From JAWXCE01 sp033764775 (lineage in GTDB: Bacteria; Pseudomonadota; Alphaproteobacteria; Rhizobiales; Rhodomicrobiaceae), in contig JANRIQ010000018.1 in the NCBI GenBank assembly GCA_033764775.1, positions 310,001 through 374,000 of the forward strand: a stretch of 64,000 nucleotides of DNA. The letters run 5' to 3'. Positions within the stretch are counted from its first letter, which is position 1; each line of letters begins with the position of its first letter. Below the pieces are notes generated by a model, which was not told the origin of the DNA, did no database searches, and saw only the letters and a program-made list of their open reading frames with translations. Positions 34,290 through 42,335 of the stretch are shown one piece after another. A program made the translations under genes and the position numbers.

Positions 34290-35420
34290 TCATCGCGCGC
34301 GCCAGGTGAAGATCGACGTCGCGACGTAATTCCATGCAGCGCCGATGATAATTCCTGCGACGCCAGACAGGATCCACGAATAGCGGTTTTCAAAAAGAAA
34401 ATTGGCGATGCCCACATTGGCGATCATGCCAAACGAACAGACCAGATAGAAGCTCAGCAAACCGATCGCCAGCTGCCGCGCGCCCCGCAACCGCCTGTCG
34501 CGATAGGTGAAAACATTGTTGACGAAAAAGTTAAACGTCATGGCGGTGAGCGCCGCAACCGTCTGCGCGTTAATGAAGGTCGCGCGCTCGCTCATGACCA
34601 GCGCGCTCAAAACCGCCATGTGCACGAAAACGCCGAGCCCGCCCACCGCCGCGAACAGAATAAACCGCACAGGCACCCACCTGCCGAAGAGCTTGTCGAG
34701 CAGAAGGTTGATGTATTCAAGCGTAACGAGCATGTCGAGCTTGCTTTCGCCGTGCTGGCGCTGCCGGAACACATAAGGGAGTTCCCTGATGCGGGGCGGG
34801 TTTGGGGCCGAGGCGATGACGTCGAGGAGGATTTTGTACCCTTGCGCCGACAACCTGCGCACCGAGGCGTCGAACATCTCGCGCTTGAACGCAAAAAAGC
34901 CGCTCATCGGATCTTTCAACTCGGCTTTGACCACGAGGCGGGACAGTCTCGTCGCGAGCCGGCTTTTCCATTGCCGGCTTTCGTCCCAGTCGCCCACGCC
35001 GCCCTGATCCATGTAGCGGGAGCCGACGACGATGTCCGCGTCGTTCGCCCGCAAAACTTTAAGCATGCCCGGCAGCAGCGTTTCGTCATGCTGCAGGTCG
35101 GCGTCCATGACGGCCACGAAAGGCGCAGCCGTGCTCAGCACGCCTTCGACAACGGCGCTCGACAGCCCCCGCCGGCCGATGCGATGGATCACGCGAATAC
35201 GCGGGTCTTTCAACGAAAGCTGGCGGACAACATCAGCGGTGCCGTCGGGCGAATCGTCATCGACGACGATCAGCTCCCATGACACGCCCGTCAGAGCCGC
35301 CGCTACGCGCTCAAGCAAAAGCGGAATGTTTTCGCGCTCATTGAAGGTGGGGGCGACAACAGCCAACTCCAGCGCGCCAGCTTTTTCAGGCGCATCCGTC
35401 ATGCGTACCGGCTGAAGCAT
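34290..35420 (-). CDS. GT2 polyprenyl-phosphate glycosyltransferase fused to GtrA
   Basis: A 376-residue fusion. Residues 18-240 form a DPM1-like GT2 domain: VVAPTFNERENIPLLLERV, ELIVVDDDSPDGTADVV, AVMDADLQHDETLL (DxD-type). After it comes a GtrA-like four-helix domain (residues 250-375): FILFAAVGGLGVFVHMAVLS, FNFFVNNVFTYRDRRLRG, and WNYVATSIFTWRAR at the end. The first domain would make undecaprenyl-phosphate-sugar and the second probably helps flip it. The convergent GT-C protein could then use it. A second in-frame ATG lies at 35402. Confidence 0.9.
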   Translation of the reverse strand: MLQPVRMTDAPEKAGALELAVVAPTFNERENIPLLLERVAAALTGVSWELIVVDDDSPDGTADVVRQLSLKDPRIRVIHRIGRRGLSSAVVEGVLSTAAPFVAVMDADLQHDETLLPGMLKVLRANDADIVVGSRYMDQGGVGDWDESRQWKSRLATRLSRLVVKAELKDPMSGFFAFKREMFDASVRRLSAQGYKILLDVIASAPNPPRIRELPYVFRQRQHGESKLDMLVTLEYINLLLDKLFGRWVPVRFILFAAVGGLGVFVHMAVLSALVMSERATFINAQTVAALTAMTFNFFVNNVFTYRDRRLRGARQLAIGLLSFYLVCSFGMIANVGIANFLFENRYSWILSGVAGIIIGAAWNYVATSIFTWRAR

Positions 35421-35587
35421 TTCGACGCCCGTTTCTATGTTTGGCGTGATCGCATAGCTTTGCAGGTTAAACCTATCAAGAAAATCAACATGCGATGTTT
35501 AATGATATTGCGGTTATGAGCCTACGCTAGATCGCTCAACAACGGAAACAACTGGACGTCAAGATCAAAATCGCGATTTGGTCAAGG

Positions 35588-35932
35588 CTATCCCTCAGCT
35601 TCGGATAGCCTTTGCGCGGCTGGGTGGATAACCTGCAGCGCGTCGAACATCTCAAGCTGCGGGCCGCCGATGTAATAGCCCTTCGTCTGCCCGGCGTCCC
35701 TGTGCGCCAGCCGGAAGCTCTCCGACCGCGTCCAGTCCTCGAACTGCGCGCGGCTCGCCCAAATGGTGTGCGAAACGTAGAGCGTGTGATCCTCCGCCTC
35801 GCCGCCCTTCAGCAGGTGAAAGGCCACGAACCCCGGCTCGCGGTTGATGTGCACCTCGCGGTTCAGCCACGCGGCTTCGAACGCGCCTTCCTGCCCCTTC
35901 ACCACCCGAAACCGGTTCATCACGATGAACAT
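35588..35932 (-). CDS. IsdG-type heme-degrading monooxygenase (ABM fold)
   Basis: A 114-residue ABM-fold protein. From the ATG at 35932 the positions Asn6 (FIVMNRFRV), Trp67 (FEDWTRSE) and His77 (LAHRDAG) match the Asn-Trp-His triad of IsdG/IsdI at practically the same numbering (Asn7/Trp67/His77 in IsdG), including HTIWASRAQFEDW. This supports heme oxygenase activity, as in the HmuQ/HmuD enzymes of Bradyrhizobium, to release iron from heme. AGGGTGG precedes the start. The gene begins inside the 3' end of the molybdopterin oxidoreductase gene (13 bases), so it is coupled to it; no heme uptake gene is nearby. Confidence 0.85.
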   Translation of the reverse strand: MFIVMNRFRVVKGQEGAFEAAWLNREVHINREPGFVAFHLLKGGEAEDHTLYVSHTIWASRAQFEDWTRSESFRLAHRDAGQTKGYYIGGPQLEMFDALQVIHPAAQRLSEAEG

Positions 35933-38010
35933 TCGCCCCACCCTTTCCTGATCCAGACGCTCGTATCATGGAATGCCGCCCCGCCAAAGGGCGCCGACGC
36001 ATCAGCGCCGACGAGCGTGTTGATCCCGGCCCCGCCGGCGTGCGCCTTGTTCGGCCAAATCCCTTCTGCGATCACGACGCCGCGCCGCGCCCCGTCGAAC
36101 AGCCGCGCATGCAGACGCACCTCGCCTCGCGCGTTGCCCAGCGTCACTGGGTCGCCGTCACCCACCGCCAAAACGCTCGCGTCGTCCGGGTGCAGCAAGG
36201 CCTCGGGCCGCCGCTCGCGACCCACGCTGCCCGGCGTCTCGGTGAAGCTGGAGTTGAGGAAGGTGCGGGCGGGCGCGGTCACCAGCCGGAACGGATGAGC
36301 CGCGTCGGCTTCCTCCGTCGCCGCCCAATGGTCTGGCAGTGCGGGCATCACGGCGGCATGGGCTAGCGCTCCCGGGCTCGGGAACGGCACGCGCGCCCAA
36401 TCGACGCGGAAATGAAAGCGGCGGTCGGCGTGCGCGAAGCCGTTCAGAAAGTGCGCATCCTCAAAACGCGGCGTGCAGTCGATCCAGCGGTCGCGCTCGA
36501 TCTGCGCCAGGTCGCCGCGTCCCGACGCCTTGAGTGTTTCGTCGATGATCTCGCGCTCGGTCATGTGGAAGCCGCGATGCTCGGCGCCTACCCGTTTGGC
36601 CAATTCGGCGAGCACCCAGTGATTGGAGCGGCACTCGCCGGGCGCCTCCACGAGTTTTGGCCCGAACATTAGGCTTGGATGCGCGGCGGCCTGGTAGATG
36701 TCGTCATGCTCCAGAAACATGGTGGCGGGCAGCACGATGTCGGCCATCTCCGCCGTCTCGGTCATGAACTGTTCGTGCACGCAGGTGAACAAATCCTCGC
36801 GCGAGAAACCGCGCTTCACGAGCGCCTGCTCGGGGCAGACCGAGACGGGGTTGGTGTTCTGGATGAACAGCGCCGCGACCGGCGGCCCGCCATGCAGATC
36901 GGCCGCCTCGCCGCATAGTATGGCGCCGATGCGTGACTGGTCGAGCTGGCGCGTGGCGGAGTCGATGGCGTCATGCCCCTCGATCAGCGATTTGTCGAGC
37001 CGGAAAAGCCCAGAGCCGGAATGCAGCGCGCCGCCGCCCCGATGCGCCCAGGCGCCCGTCACCGCCGGAATGCACGAGACCGCGTGCATGTTGGAGGCGC
37101 CGTTGCGCGAGCGCGTGAAGCCGTAACCGATGCGGAAAAACGCGCGCTTCGTGCTCCCAATGGCGCGGGCGAACGCCTCGATCTCCTCAACGGCCATGCC
37201 GGTGATCGCCGCCGCCCACGCCGGAGTCTTGTCCGCCAGATGAGCCGCGAGCGCGTCCGGGTCGTCGGCATAGCGGCGCATGTACTCCCAATCGGCCGCG
37301 CCGTCGCGGAACAGGCAGTGCATCACGGCGCAGGCGAGCGCGCCGTCCGTCCCCGGGCGGATCAGAACGGGGATGTCCGCCTGCTTCATCGTGGCAGTGT
37401 CGTAAACATCGACGACGGCCAGGCGCGCGCCGCGCTTCCTCGCCGCCGCGACTTGGGTCATCACGTTCACCTGGGTGTGCACGGGGTTCGTGCCCCAGAT
37501 GACGATGAGGTCGGCGTCCGCCATCTCCCGGCTGTCCACGCCGCGCACCGCGCCGACGCCGGCGAGCCAGCCGCTCCACGACAGGCTGATGCAGATGGTG
37601 GAGTGCTGACGCGAGTATCGCTTCGCGTGCCGTAGCCGGTTGATCCCGTCGCGTTGCACGAGGCCCATGGTGCCGGCGTAGTAATAGGGCCAGACCGCTT
37701 CGGCGCCGGACCGCGCTTCGGCTTTCAGCAGCGCCTCGGCGGTCTCGTCGAGCGCCGCCTCCCACGAGATGCGCCGCCATTCGCCATCCCCCTTCGCCCC
37801 GACCCGTTGCATCGGATGCAGCAGCCGATCGGGATGGTGGATGCGCTCGGCGTAGCGCGCCACCTTCTCGCAAATGACGCCGAGGGTGTATGGATGGTCT
37901 TTGGCCCCGCGCACCCGGCCGATGCGCCCGTCGGACACCTCCACCTCGAGGGCGCAAACGCTCGGGCAATCATGCGGGCAGGTGGAGAAACGTCGCTCGG
38001 CCAAACTCAT
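35920..38010 (-). CDS. Molybdopterin-dependent oxidoreductase with [4Fe-4S] motif
   Basis: A 696-residue member of the DMSO reductase superfamily. The N-terminal cluster motif is CPHDCPSVC with a fourth Cys in GVICEKVARY. Mo-cofactor domains follow (WEAALDETAEALLKA, VIWGTNPVHTQVNVM, FIQNTNPVSVCP, ADIVLPATMFLEHDDIY), ending in the molydopterin dinucleotide-binding domain (LHPDDASVLAVGDGDPVTLG). No Tat signal is present, so it is cytoplasmic. The ATG at 38010 is chosen over a GTG at 38019. The substrate is unknown; the sequence resembles the broad formate/biotin-sulfoxide/YoaE-like group. It overlaps the IsdG-type gene. Confidence 0.88.
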   Translation of the reverse strand: MSLAERRFSTCPHDCPSVCALEVEVSDGRIGRVRGAKDHPYTLGVICEKVARYAERIHHPDRLLHPMQRVGAKGDGEWRRISWEAALDETAEALLKAEARSGAEAVWPYYYAGTMGLVQRDGINRLRHAKRYSRQHSTICISLSWSGWLAGVGAVRGVDSREMADADLIVIWGTNPVHTQVNVMTQVAAARKRGARLAVVDVYDTATMKQADIPVLIRPGTDGALACAVMHCLFRDGAADWEYMRRYADDPDALAAHLADKTPAWAAAITGMAVEEIEAFARAIGSTKRAFFRIGYGFTRSRNGASNMHAVSCIPAVTGAWAHRGGGALHSGSGLFRLDKSLIEGHDAIDSATRQLDQSRIGAILCGEAADLHGGPPVAALFIQNTNPVSVCPEQALVKRGFSREDLFTCVHEQFMTETAEMADIVLPATMFLEHDDIYQAAAHPSLMFGPKLVEAPGECRSNHWVLAELAKRVGAEHRGFHMTEREIIDETLKASGRGDLAQIERDRWIDCTPRFEDAHFLNGFAHADRRFHFRVDWARVPFPSPGALAHAAVMPALPDHWAATEEADAAHPFRLVTAPARTFLNSSFTETPGSVGRERRPEALLHPDDASVLAVGDGDPVTLGNARGEVRLHARLFDGARRGVVIAEGIWPNKAHAGGAGINTLVGADASAPFGGAAFHDTSVWIRKGWGECSS

Positions 38011-38222
38011 GGCGCGCACTTTAGCAAAGCCGGCCGCTGCGGAGAAGGTGCGAAGCGCAAGACGCTAGCCCCGCTTTGCGCGTGGTCAAAATATAGAACC
38101 CCTATCAAACCATGCGAAACGGGTATTTCCGTTCCCGTCAAGCCCATGGTTCCCTCATGGCGTCAACTTGCTTTGACACCTCACGAAACAGACCTCCACG
38201 GTCTTCCATAAAGGTCATCACC

Positions 38223-39383
38223 ATGAAAACAGGGATCTTGGCGGCGTGCCTGCTTGCGGCCGCGACCGCATTCGCTCACGCCGACGCATTGAAGGAAGCG
38301 GCGGACATTCAAGCCCTCGAAGCGAAGGAATCAGGCCGGCCAAGCTACTCGCCCGCCACCGCCGTGAAATTCAAAGCGGAGGATCGCGTCTATCTGAAGA
38401 ACACGCTTGCGGTCGACTTCACCTACAACAAAGCGACGGCGACCCTGCCGTTGTTCCGCGGCCTGTCGTCCAAGGGAGAGGATGTGTTCTACATCATCAC
38501 CGAGGCGTCCGATCATGCGGTCGCGGAGAAGCTGGGCGTGAACTTCGCGCCGAAAATGCGCCACGTCATCGGCACGGCGGGCGCGATGCCCGTCACCATC
38601 GACAAGGGCCTCGTCAAGTTCCCCGGCGATGTGGACTTCTCGCCGAAATGGGAGGTGAAGCCGGGCTCGCCGAGCGCCTTTCCGCCCGCGTCGTTCAAGC
38701 CCGGCGCCGTCGCCGACGCCAACTACTCCTCGCTCGCCGTGATGCCGTCCGGCGTGGTGCTCAATCTGCAGATCGTGCACAACAAAACGGGCAGCCACGA
38801 CCGGATGAAGGACATCGACCTGAAAAAGCGCACGGTGACGCTGTCGGTGCTGGACGGCTTCCAGGGCGGCAAACAGTATTTCTATCACTTGGTGACGGAC
38901 GTGTCGCTCGATCTGGCCGCCGTGCTAGAGCAAGGCGTGTATGCCCCCAAACTCGCGCTCATCCCCGCGTTCGGCCAGTCCGAGCCGTCGCAAAAGTCGG
39001 CGCTGCTCGCCTTCGCGCCGGTGGTGAACGGCATCTCCGACGTGAAAAACCCGGAGTTCCAGGGCTTTGAGGCCTCCCTCGCCAATGGCGGCATTGACCC
39101 GATCAACGTGTTCCCGTTCGGCCCGGACAACGCGGACAGCTCGGACAACAACAATTACTCGCCGCTGTGGGACGCTCACGTCGTCGCCTGGACGCCGGAA
39201 GCCGTGAAGGCCGGCAAGGTGCGCCGCATCAAATCGGTGGAGGATCTGAAAAAGCTCGCCGCCGAGGGCTTGATCGTGAGCGCAAATCAAGACGCGGAGC
39301 CAAATCCCTGGCTCGGCGGTCTGAAGCCGCTGAAGGTCACCATCAACTGCCCGGTGATCGCTCATCCGGCCAGCGTGAAGTGA
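38223..39383 (+). CDS. Exported protein of unknown family
   Basis: A 386-residue protein with a signal peptide (MKTGILAACLLAAATAFAHA). I do not recognise the family. The mature part is beta-rich with conserved-looking stretches: YLKNTLAVDFTYNKATATLP, VFYIITEASDHAVAEKLGVN, NLQIVHNKTGSHDR, and a Gly/Asn/Asp-rich NVFPFGPDNADSSDNNNYSP. A single Cys lies near the C-terminus (INCPVIAHPASVK), perhaps copper- or heme-relevant, but no CxxCH is present. The open frame extends upstream to 38112, but the signal peptide fixes the start. It is followed by a hairpin and a sorbosone-dehydrogenase-like gene on the same strand. Confidence 0.8.
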   Translation: MKTGILAACLLAAATAFAHADALKEAADIQALEAKESGRPSYSPATAVKFKAEDRVYLKNTLAVDFTYNKATATLPLFRGLSSKGEDVFYIITEASDHAVAEKLGVNFAPKMRHVIGTAGAMPVTIDKGLVKFPGDVDFSPKWEVKPGSPSAFPPASFKPGAVADANYSSLAVMPSGVVLNLQIVHNKTGSHDRMKDIDLKKRTVTLSVLDGFQGGKQYFYHLVTDVSLDLAAVLEQGVYAPKLALIPAFGQSEPSQKSALLAFAPVVNGISDVKNPEFQGFEASLANGGIDPINVFPFGPDNADSSDNNNYSPLWDAHVVAWTPEAVKAGKVRRIKSVEDLKKLAAEGLIVSANQDAEPNPWLGGLKPLKVTINCPVIAHPASVK

Positions 39384-39393
39384 CGTGAGGCAA

Positions 39394-39422
39394 GGACGTG
39401 GACGCGCGCTCTCCCCACGTCC
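39394..39422 (+). terminator. Hairpin after the exported-protein gene
   Basis: GGACGTGG (39394-39401) pairs with CCACGTCC (39415-39422), starting 11 bases after the stop codon. The tail (TTTGCTCCCTCTTTC) is only moderately T-rich, so it is a weak intrinsic terminator or an mRNA-stabilising hairpin between two genes. Confidence 0.5.
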
Positions 39423-39507
39423 GCGCCTTTGCTCCCTCTTTCGCGAACGTGTTGGAACCTTATTTCATCCGCATCCATTCACCGACAGCTTCCCAAAGTG
39501 AGGACGG

Positions 39508-40845
39508 ATGATGAAAACCGCATTTGCAATCTCCATCGCGCTGGGCGCCGCCGCATTCGCCGCCCCGGCTCTCAGCGCCGACGACATCTCCACAACCTTC
39601 GGCCCCAACCCGGCGCTGCCCAAGCCGCAGTCGGCCTGGATACCGACCATCAACATCGCCCCGGCCAAAGGCTGGCAGGCGGGCGCCAAACCGGCCCCCG
39701 CCCAAGGCCTTCAGGTCACGGCGTTCGCGGAAGGCCTCGATCACCCGCGCTGGCTGCACGTGCTCCCCAACGGCGACGTGCTCGTCGCCGAGACCAACGC
39801 GCCGGAACGGCCCGAGCGCGGCAACAGCGTGCGCGGCTACGTCCAGCACTGGGTGATGAGCCGCGCCGGCGCAACGACGCCCACCGCCAACCGCATCAGC
39901 CTCCTGCGCGACGCGGACGGCGACGGCGTCGCGGAACTGAAAACCGCCTTCCTCACCGGCCTCAACTCGCCCTTCGGCATGGCGCTCGTCGGCAACGAAC
40001 TGTTCATCGCCAACACCGACGCTGTGGTGAAAGTCCCGTATGAAGAGGGCCAGACCCAAATCACCGCCGCGCCGGTTAAGGTCGCCGATCTGCCTGGCGG
40101 GCCGCTGAACCATCACTGGACGAAGAGCCTCGTCGCCAGCCCGGACGGATCGAAGCTCTACGCCGGCGTCGGCTCCAACAGCAACGTGGCCGAGCACGGC
40201 ATGGAGAAAGAGGAGGGCCGCGCCGCCGTCTGGGAGATCGATGTGAAGACGGGCGCGTCCCGCGTGTTCGCGAGCGGTCTGCGCAACCCCGTCGGCATCG
40301 ATTTCGAGCCGCAGACGAACACCTTATGGACGGCGGTGAACGAGCGCGACGAAATCGGCGATAACCTCGTGCCGGACTACATCACCTCGGTGCGGGACGG
40401 CGGCTTTTACGGCTGGCCGTGGAGCTATTTCGGTCAGGTGGTCGATGAGCGCGTGAAGCCGGCCCGGCCCGACATGGTGGCGAAAGCGATCAAGCCGGAT
40501 TACGCGGTCGGCGCGCACACCGCGTCGCTGGGCCTCAGCTTCGCCGACGGCGCGCAGCTCGGCGAGCGCTTTGCAAACGGCGCGTTCATCGGGCAGCACG
40601 GCTCATGGAACCGGACGCCGCCAAGCGGTTACAAAGTGGTCTTCATCCCGTTCAGCGAGGGCAAGCCGGCCGGCGAACCGGTGGACGTGCTCACCGGCTT
40701 CCTCGACAAGGATGAGAATGCGCAGGGTCGACCGGTCGGCGTGACGATCGACAAGCGCGGCGCGTTGCTTGTGGCCGACGACGTGGGCAACAAGATCTGG
40801 CGCGTGACTGGATCGGAACCTCGTCGCGACGCAGCCGCCCGGTAA
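39508..40845 (+). CDS. Exported PQQ-type sugar (sorbosone) dehydrogenase-like beta-propeller
   Basis: A 445-residue protein with a signal peptide (MMKTAFAISIALGAAAFAAP). The mature part has the six-bladed GDH/sorbosone-dehydrogenase fold: FAEGLDHPRWLHVLPNGDVL, GMALVGNELFIANTDAVVKV, GLRNPVGIDFEPQTNTLWTA, NERDEIGDNLVPDYI, GFYGWPWSYFG, GQHGSWNRTPPSGYKVV and VTIDKRGALLVADDVGNKIW. Soluble PQQ enzymes of this family oxidise aldose sugars or sorbosone in the periplasm. No PQQ biosynthesis gene is in the window. It shares its strand with the upstream exported protein and may be partly cotranscribed with it. Confidence 0.88.
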   Translation: MMKTAFAISIALGAAAFAAPALSADDISTTFGPNPALPKPQSAWIPTINIAPAKGWQAGAKPAPAQGLQVTAFAEGLDHPRWLHVLPNGDVLVAETNAPERPERGNSVRGYVQHWVMSRAGATTPTANRISLLRDADGDGVAELKTAFLTGLNSPFGMALVGNELFIANTDAVVKVPYEEGQTQITAAPVKVADLPGGPLNHHWTKSLVASPDGSKLYAGVGSNSNVAEHGMEKEEGRAAVWEIDVKTGASRVFASGLRNPVGIDFEPQTNTLWTAVNERDEIGDNLVPDYITSVRDGGFYGWPWSYFGQVVDERVKPARPDMVAKAIKPDYAVGAHTASLGLSFADGAQLGERFANGAFIGQHGSWNRTPPSGYKVVFIPFSEGKPAGEPVDVLTGFLDKDENAQGRPVGVTIDKRGALLVADDVGNKIWRVTGSEPRRDAAAR

Positions 40846-40856
40846 TGCCAGCGCCT

Positions 40857-40879
40857 GCGAGGGCCTTTGCGGCCCTCGC
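40857..40879 (+). terminator. GC-rich hairpin after the sorbosone dehydrogenase-like gene
   Basis: A perfect 9-base stem, GCGAGGGCC with loop TTTGC and GGCCCTCGC, begins 12 bases after the stop. No long T run follows (only CTGTTT), so termination strength is uncertain. Confidence 0.55.
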
Positions 40880-40972
40880 TCCACCTGTTTCGCGCTGTTC
40901 CCCCTCCCCCAAGCCGCCGCCGCAACCATGCGATCAAGCGCGGGAACCGTTCGAGCGCTCGAGCGCATTTTT

Positions 40973-41014
40973 TACGTGACCCCATTGACACGTGACTAAA
41001 TACTCACGTAAATA
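40973..41014 (+). promoter_or_regulatory. ArsR-SRPBCC promoter with three ACGTGA operator half-sites
   Basis: A consensus -35 TTGACA (40985-40990) and TAAATA as -10 (41009-41014), 18 bases apart, lie directly before the ATG at 41021. Interleaved are TACGTGA (40973-40979), CACGTGA (40989-40995) and TCACGTA (41004-41010); the first and last form an inverted repeat. The start of transcription would fall at or within a base or two of the ATG, implying a leaderless mRNA. Autorepression by the encoded ArsR domain is inferred. Confidence 0.65.
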
Positions 41015-41020
41015 GTCGCC

Positions 41021-41794
41021 ATGGACGACATCTTCAAAGCCCTAAGCGATCCGCAACGCCGCCACGTCCTCGATCTCCTACGCGAGAAGGACGGGCAAAC
41101 CTTGAGCGAACTGGAGCTTGCATTTCCCTCGCTCACACGGTTCGGCGTGATGAAGCACTTGAAGGTTTTGGAGGAAGCGTCCCTCGTCGCCACCCGCAAA
41201 GAAGGCCGGTTTAAATATCACTATTTAAATCCGGTTCCTCTTCAAACCATAGCCGACCGCTGGATTTCGTCCTTCGCGGCGCCGTGGGCGCAAGGCATGT
41301 CACAACTGAAATGGGAACTCGAAAAAGGATACGCCATGACCGCCAAACCGAAGCATGTCTACACGACGATTATCCGCACGACGCCCGCCGCGCTCTGGGA
41401 CGCTCTCACCAATCCCGAGCGGACCCCGCTTTACTACTACGGATCGAAAGTGAACAACGGCGGCGCCAAGGGCGCGCACTTTAACTACCATGCGCCGGAC
41501 GGTTCGGGCGAGTGGATCACCGGAAAAGTTCTTGAAATGGATGCCCCGCGCCGCCTTGTCACAAGCTTTCAAGGCTCATGGAGCCCGGATATGGCGGGGG
41601 ACGCCGCATCGCGCGTGACCTTCGAAATCGAGCAGCAGGGCGAGTTTTGCAAACTGACGCTCGTGCACGACGAGTTCGACAGCGAAACGGCGACCTATCA
41701 TGCTGTCGGCGGTGGTTGGCCCGGCATCCTGTCCGGCCTTAAGACGCTGCTTGAGACCGGCAAGCCGCTGGGTTACAACCCGATGGCGGCGTAA
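41021..41794 (+). CDS. ArsR-family regulator fused to SRPBCC (AHSA1) domain
   Basis: 257 residues. Residues 1-95 are an ArsR winged helix (MDDIFKALSDPQRRHVLDLL, GVMKHLKVLEEASLVATRKE). From about residue 106 comes an AHSA1/SRPBCC ligand-binding domain (VYTTIIRTTPAALWDALTNP, GSWSPDMAGDAASRVTFEIE, GGGWPGILSGLKTLLETGKP). The metal-binding Cys of ArsR/SmtB is absent, so sensing probably uses the hydrophobic SRPBCC pocket. At the domain junction an internal ATG (41336) is preceded by AAGGA, as if the two domains were once, or can still be, translated separately. No ribosome binding site precedes the first ATG, consistent with leaderless translation. Confidence 0.9.
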   Translation: MDDIFKALSDPQRRHVLDLLREKDGQTLSELELAFPSLTRFGVMKHLKVLEEASLVATRKEGRFKYHYLNPVPLQTIADRWISSFAAPWAQGMSQLKWELEKGYAMTAKPKHVYTTIIRTTPAALWDALTNPERTPLYYYGSKVNNGGAKGAHFNYHAPDGSGEWITGKVLEMDAPRRLVTSFQGSWSPDMAGDAASRVTFEIEQQGEFCKLTLVHDEFDSETATYHAVGGGWPGILSGLKTLLETGKPLGYNPMAA

Positions 41795-42217
41795 TCAGCC
41801 GACAATTTCCTCGGGCTTGAAGCACAACGCGATTTCGGCCGCGGCGTTCTCGGCGCTGTCCGAGCCGTGGACGGAATTGCGCTCGATACTCTCGGCGAAC
41901 TCCTTGCGGATCGTGCCCGGGGCCGCGTTCGCCGGGTTGGTCGCGCCCATGATCTCTCGGTTCTTGGCCACCGCGTTCTCGCCTTCGAGCACCTGGATAA
42001 CGATCGGGCCGGAGATCATGAACGACACCAGTTCGCCGTAGAACGGGCGCTCCTTGTGCACCTCGTAAAATTTGCCGGCTTGCGTCTCCGTCCAGCGCGT
42101 CCGTTTCTGCGCCACGACGCGCAGGCCAGCGTCCTCGAATTTGGAGATGATTTTGCCGGTCAGGTTGCGCTCGGTCGCATCTGGCTTGATGATGGATAAC
42201 GTTCTTTCGACCGCCAT
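41795..42217 (-). CDS. ndk: Nucleoside diphosphate kinase
   Basis: 140 residues, standard Ndk. ERTLSIIKPDATERNLTGKI starts the protein, YGELVSFMISGPIVIQVLEG contains the substrate-site segment, and NSVHGSDSAENAAAEIALCF carries the catalytic His and signature. It balances NTP pools. The open frame continues upstream to 42358, but homology starts at the ATG at 42217. Stop codons of ndk and the convergent ArsR-SRPBCC gene are adjacent. Divergent from the ABC-F gene. Confidence 0.97.
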   Translation of the reverse strand: MAVERTLSIIKPDATERNLTGKIISKFEDAGLRVVAQKRTRWTETQAGKFYEVHKERPFYGELVSFMISGPIVIQVLEGENAVAKNREIMGATNPANAAPGTIRKEFAESIERNSVHGSDSAENAAAEIALCFKPEEIVG

Positions 42218-42335
42218 GGTCTTCCCCGTGTTTTGATCGTTTCGCTTTACCGCGCGCTTATAGCTGTCGCGGCGCACCCCGGCAAGCCGCAGCCTCGCGT
42301 TGAACGTTTGCGGCCGGCATGATATTTCCGCGCCT

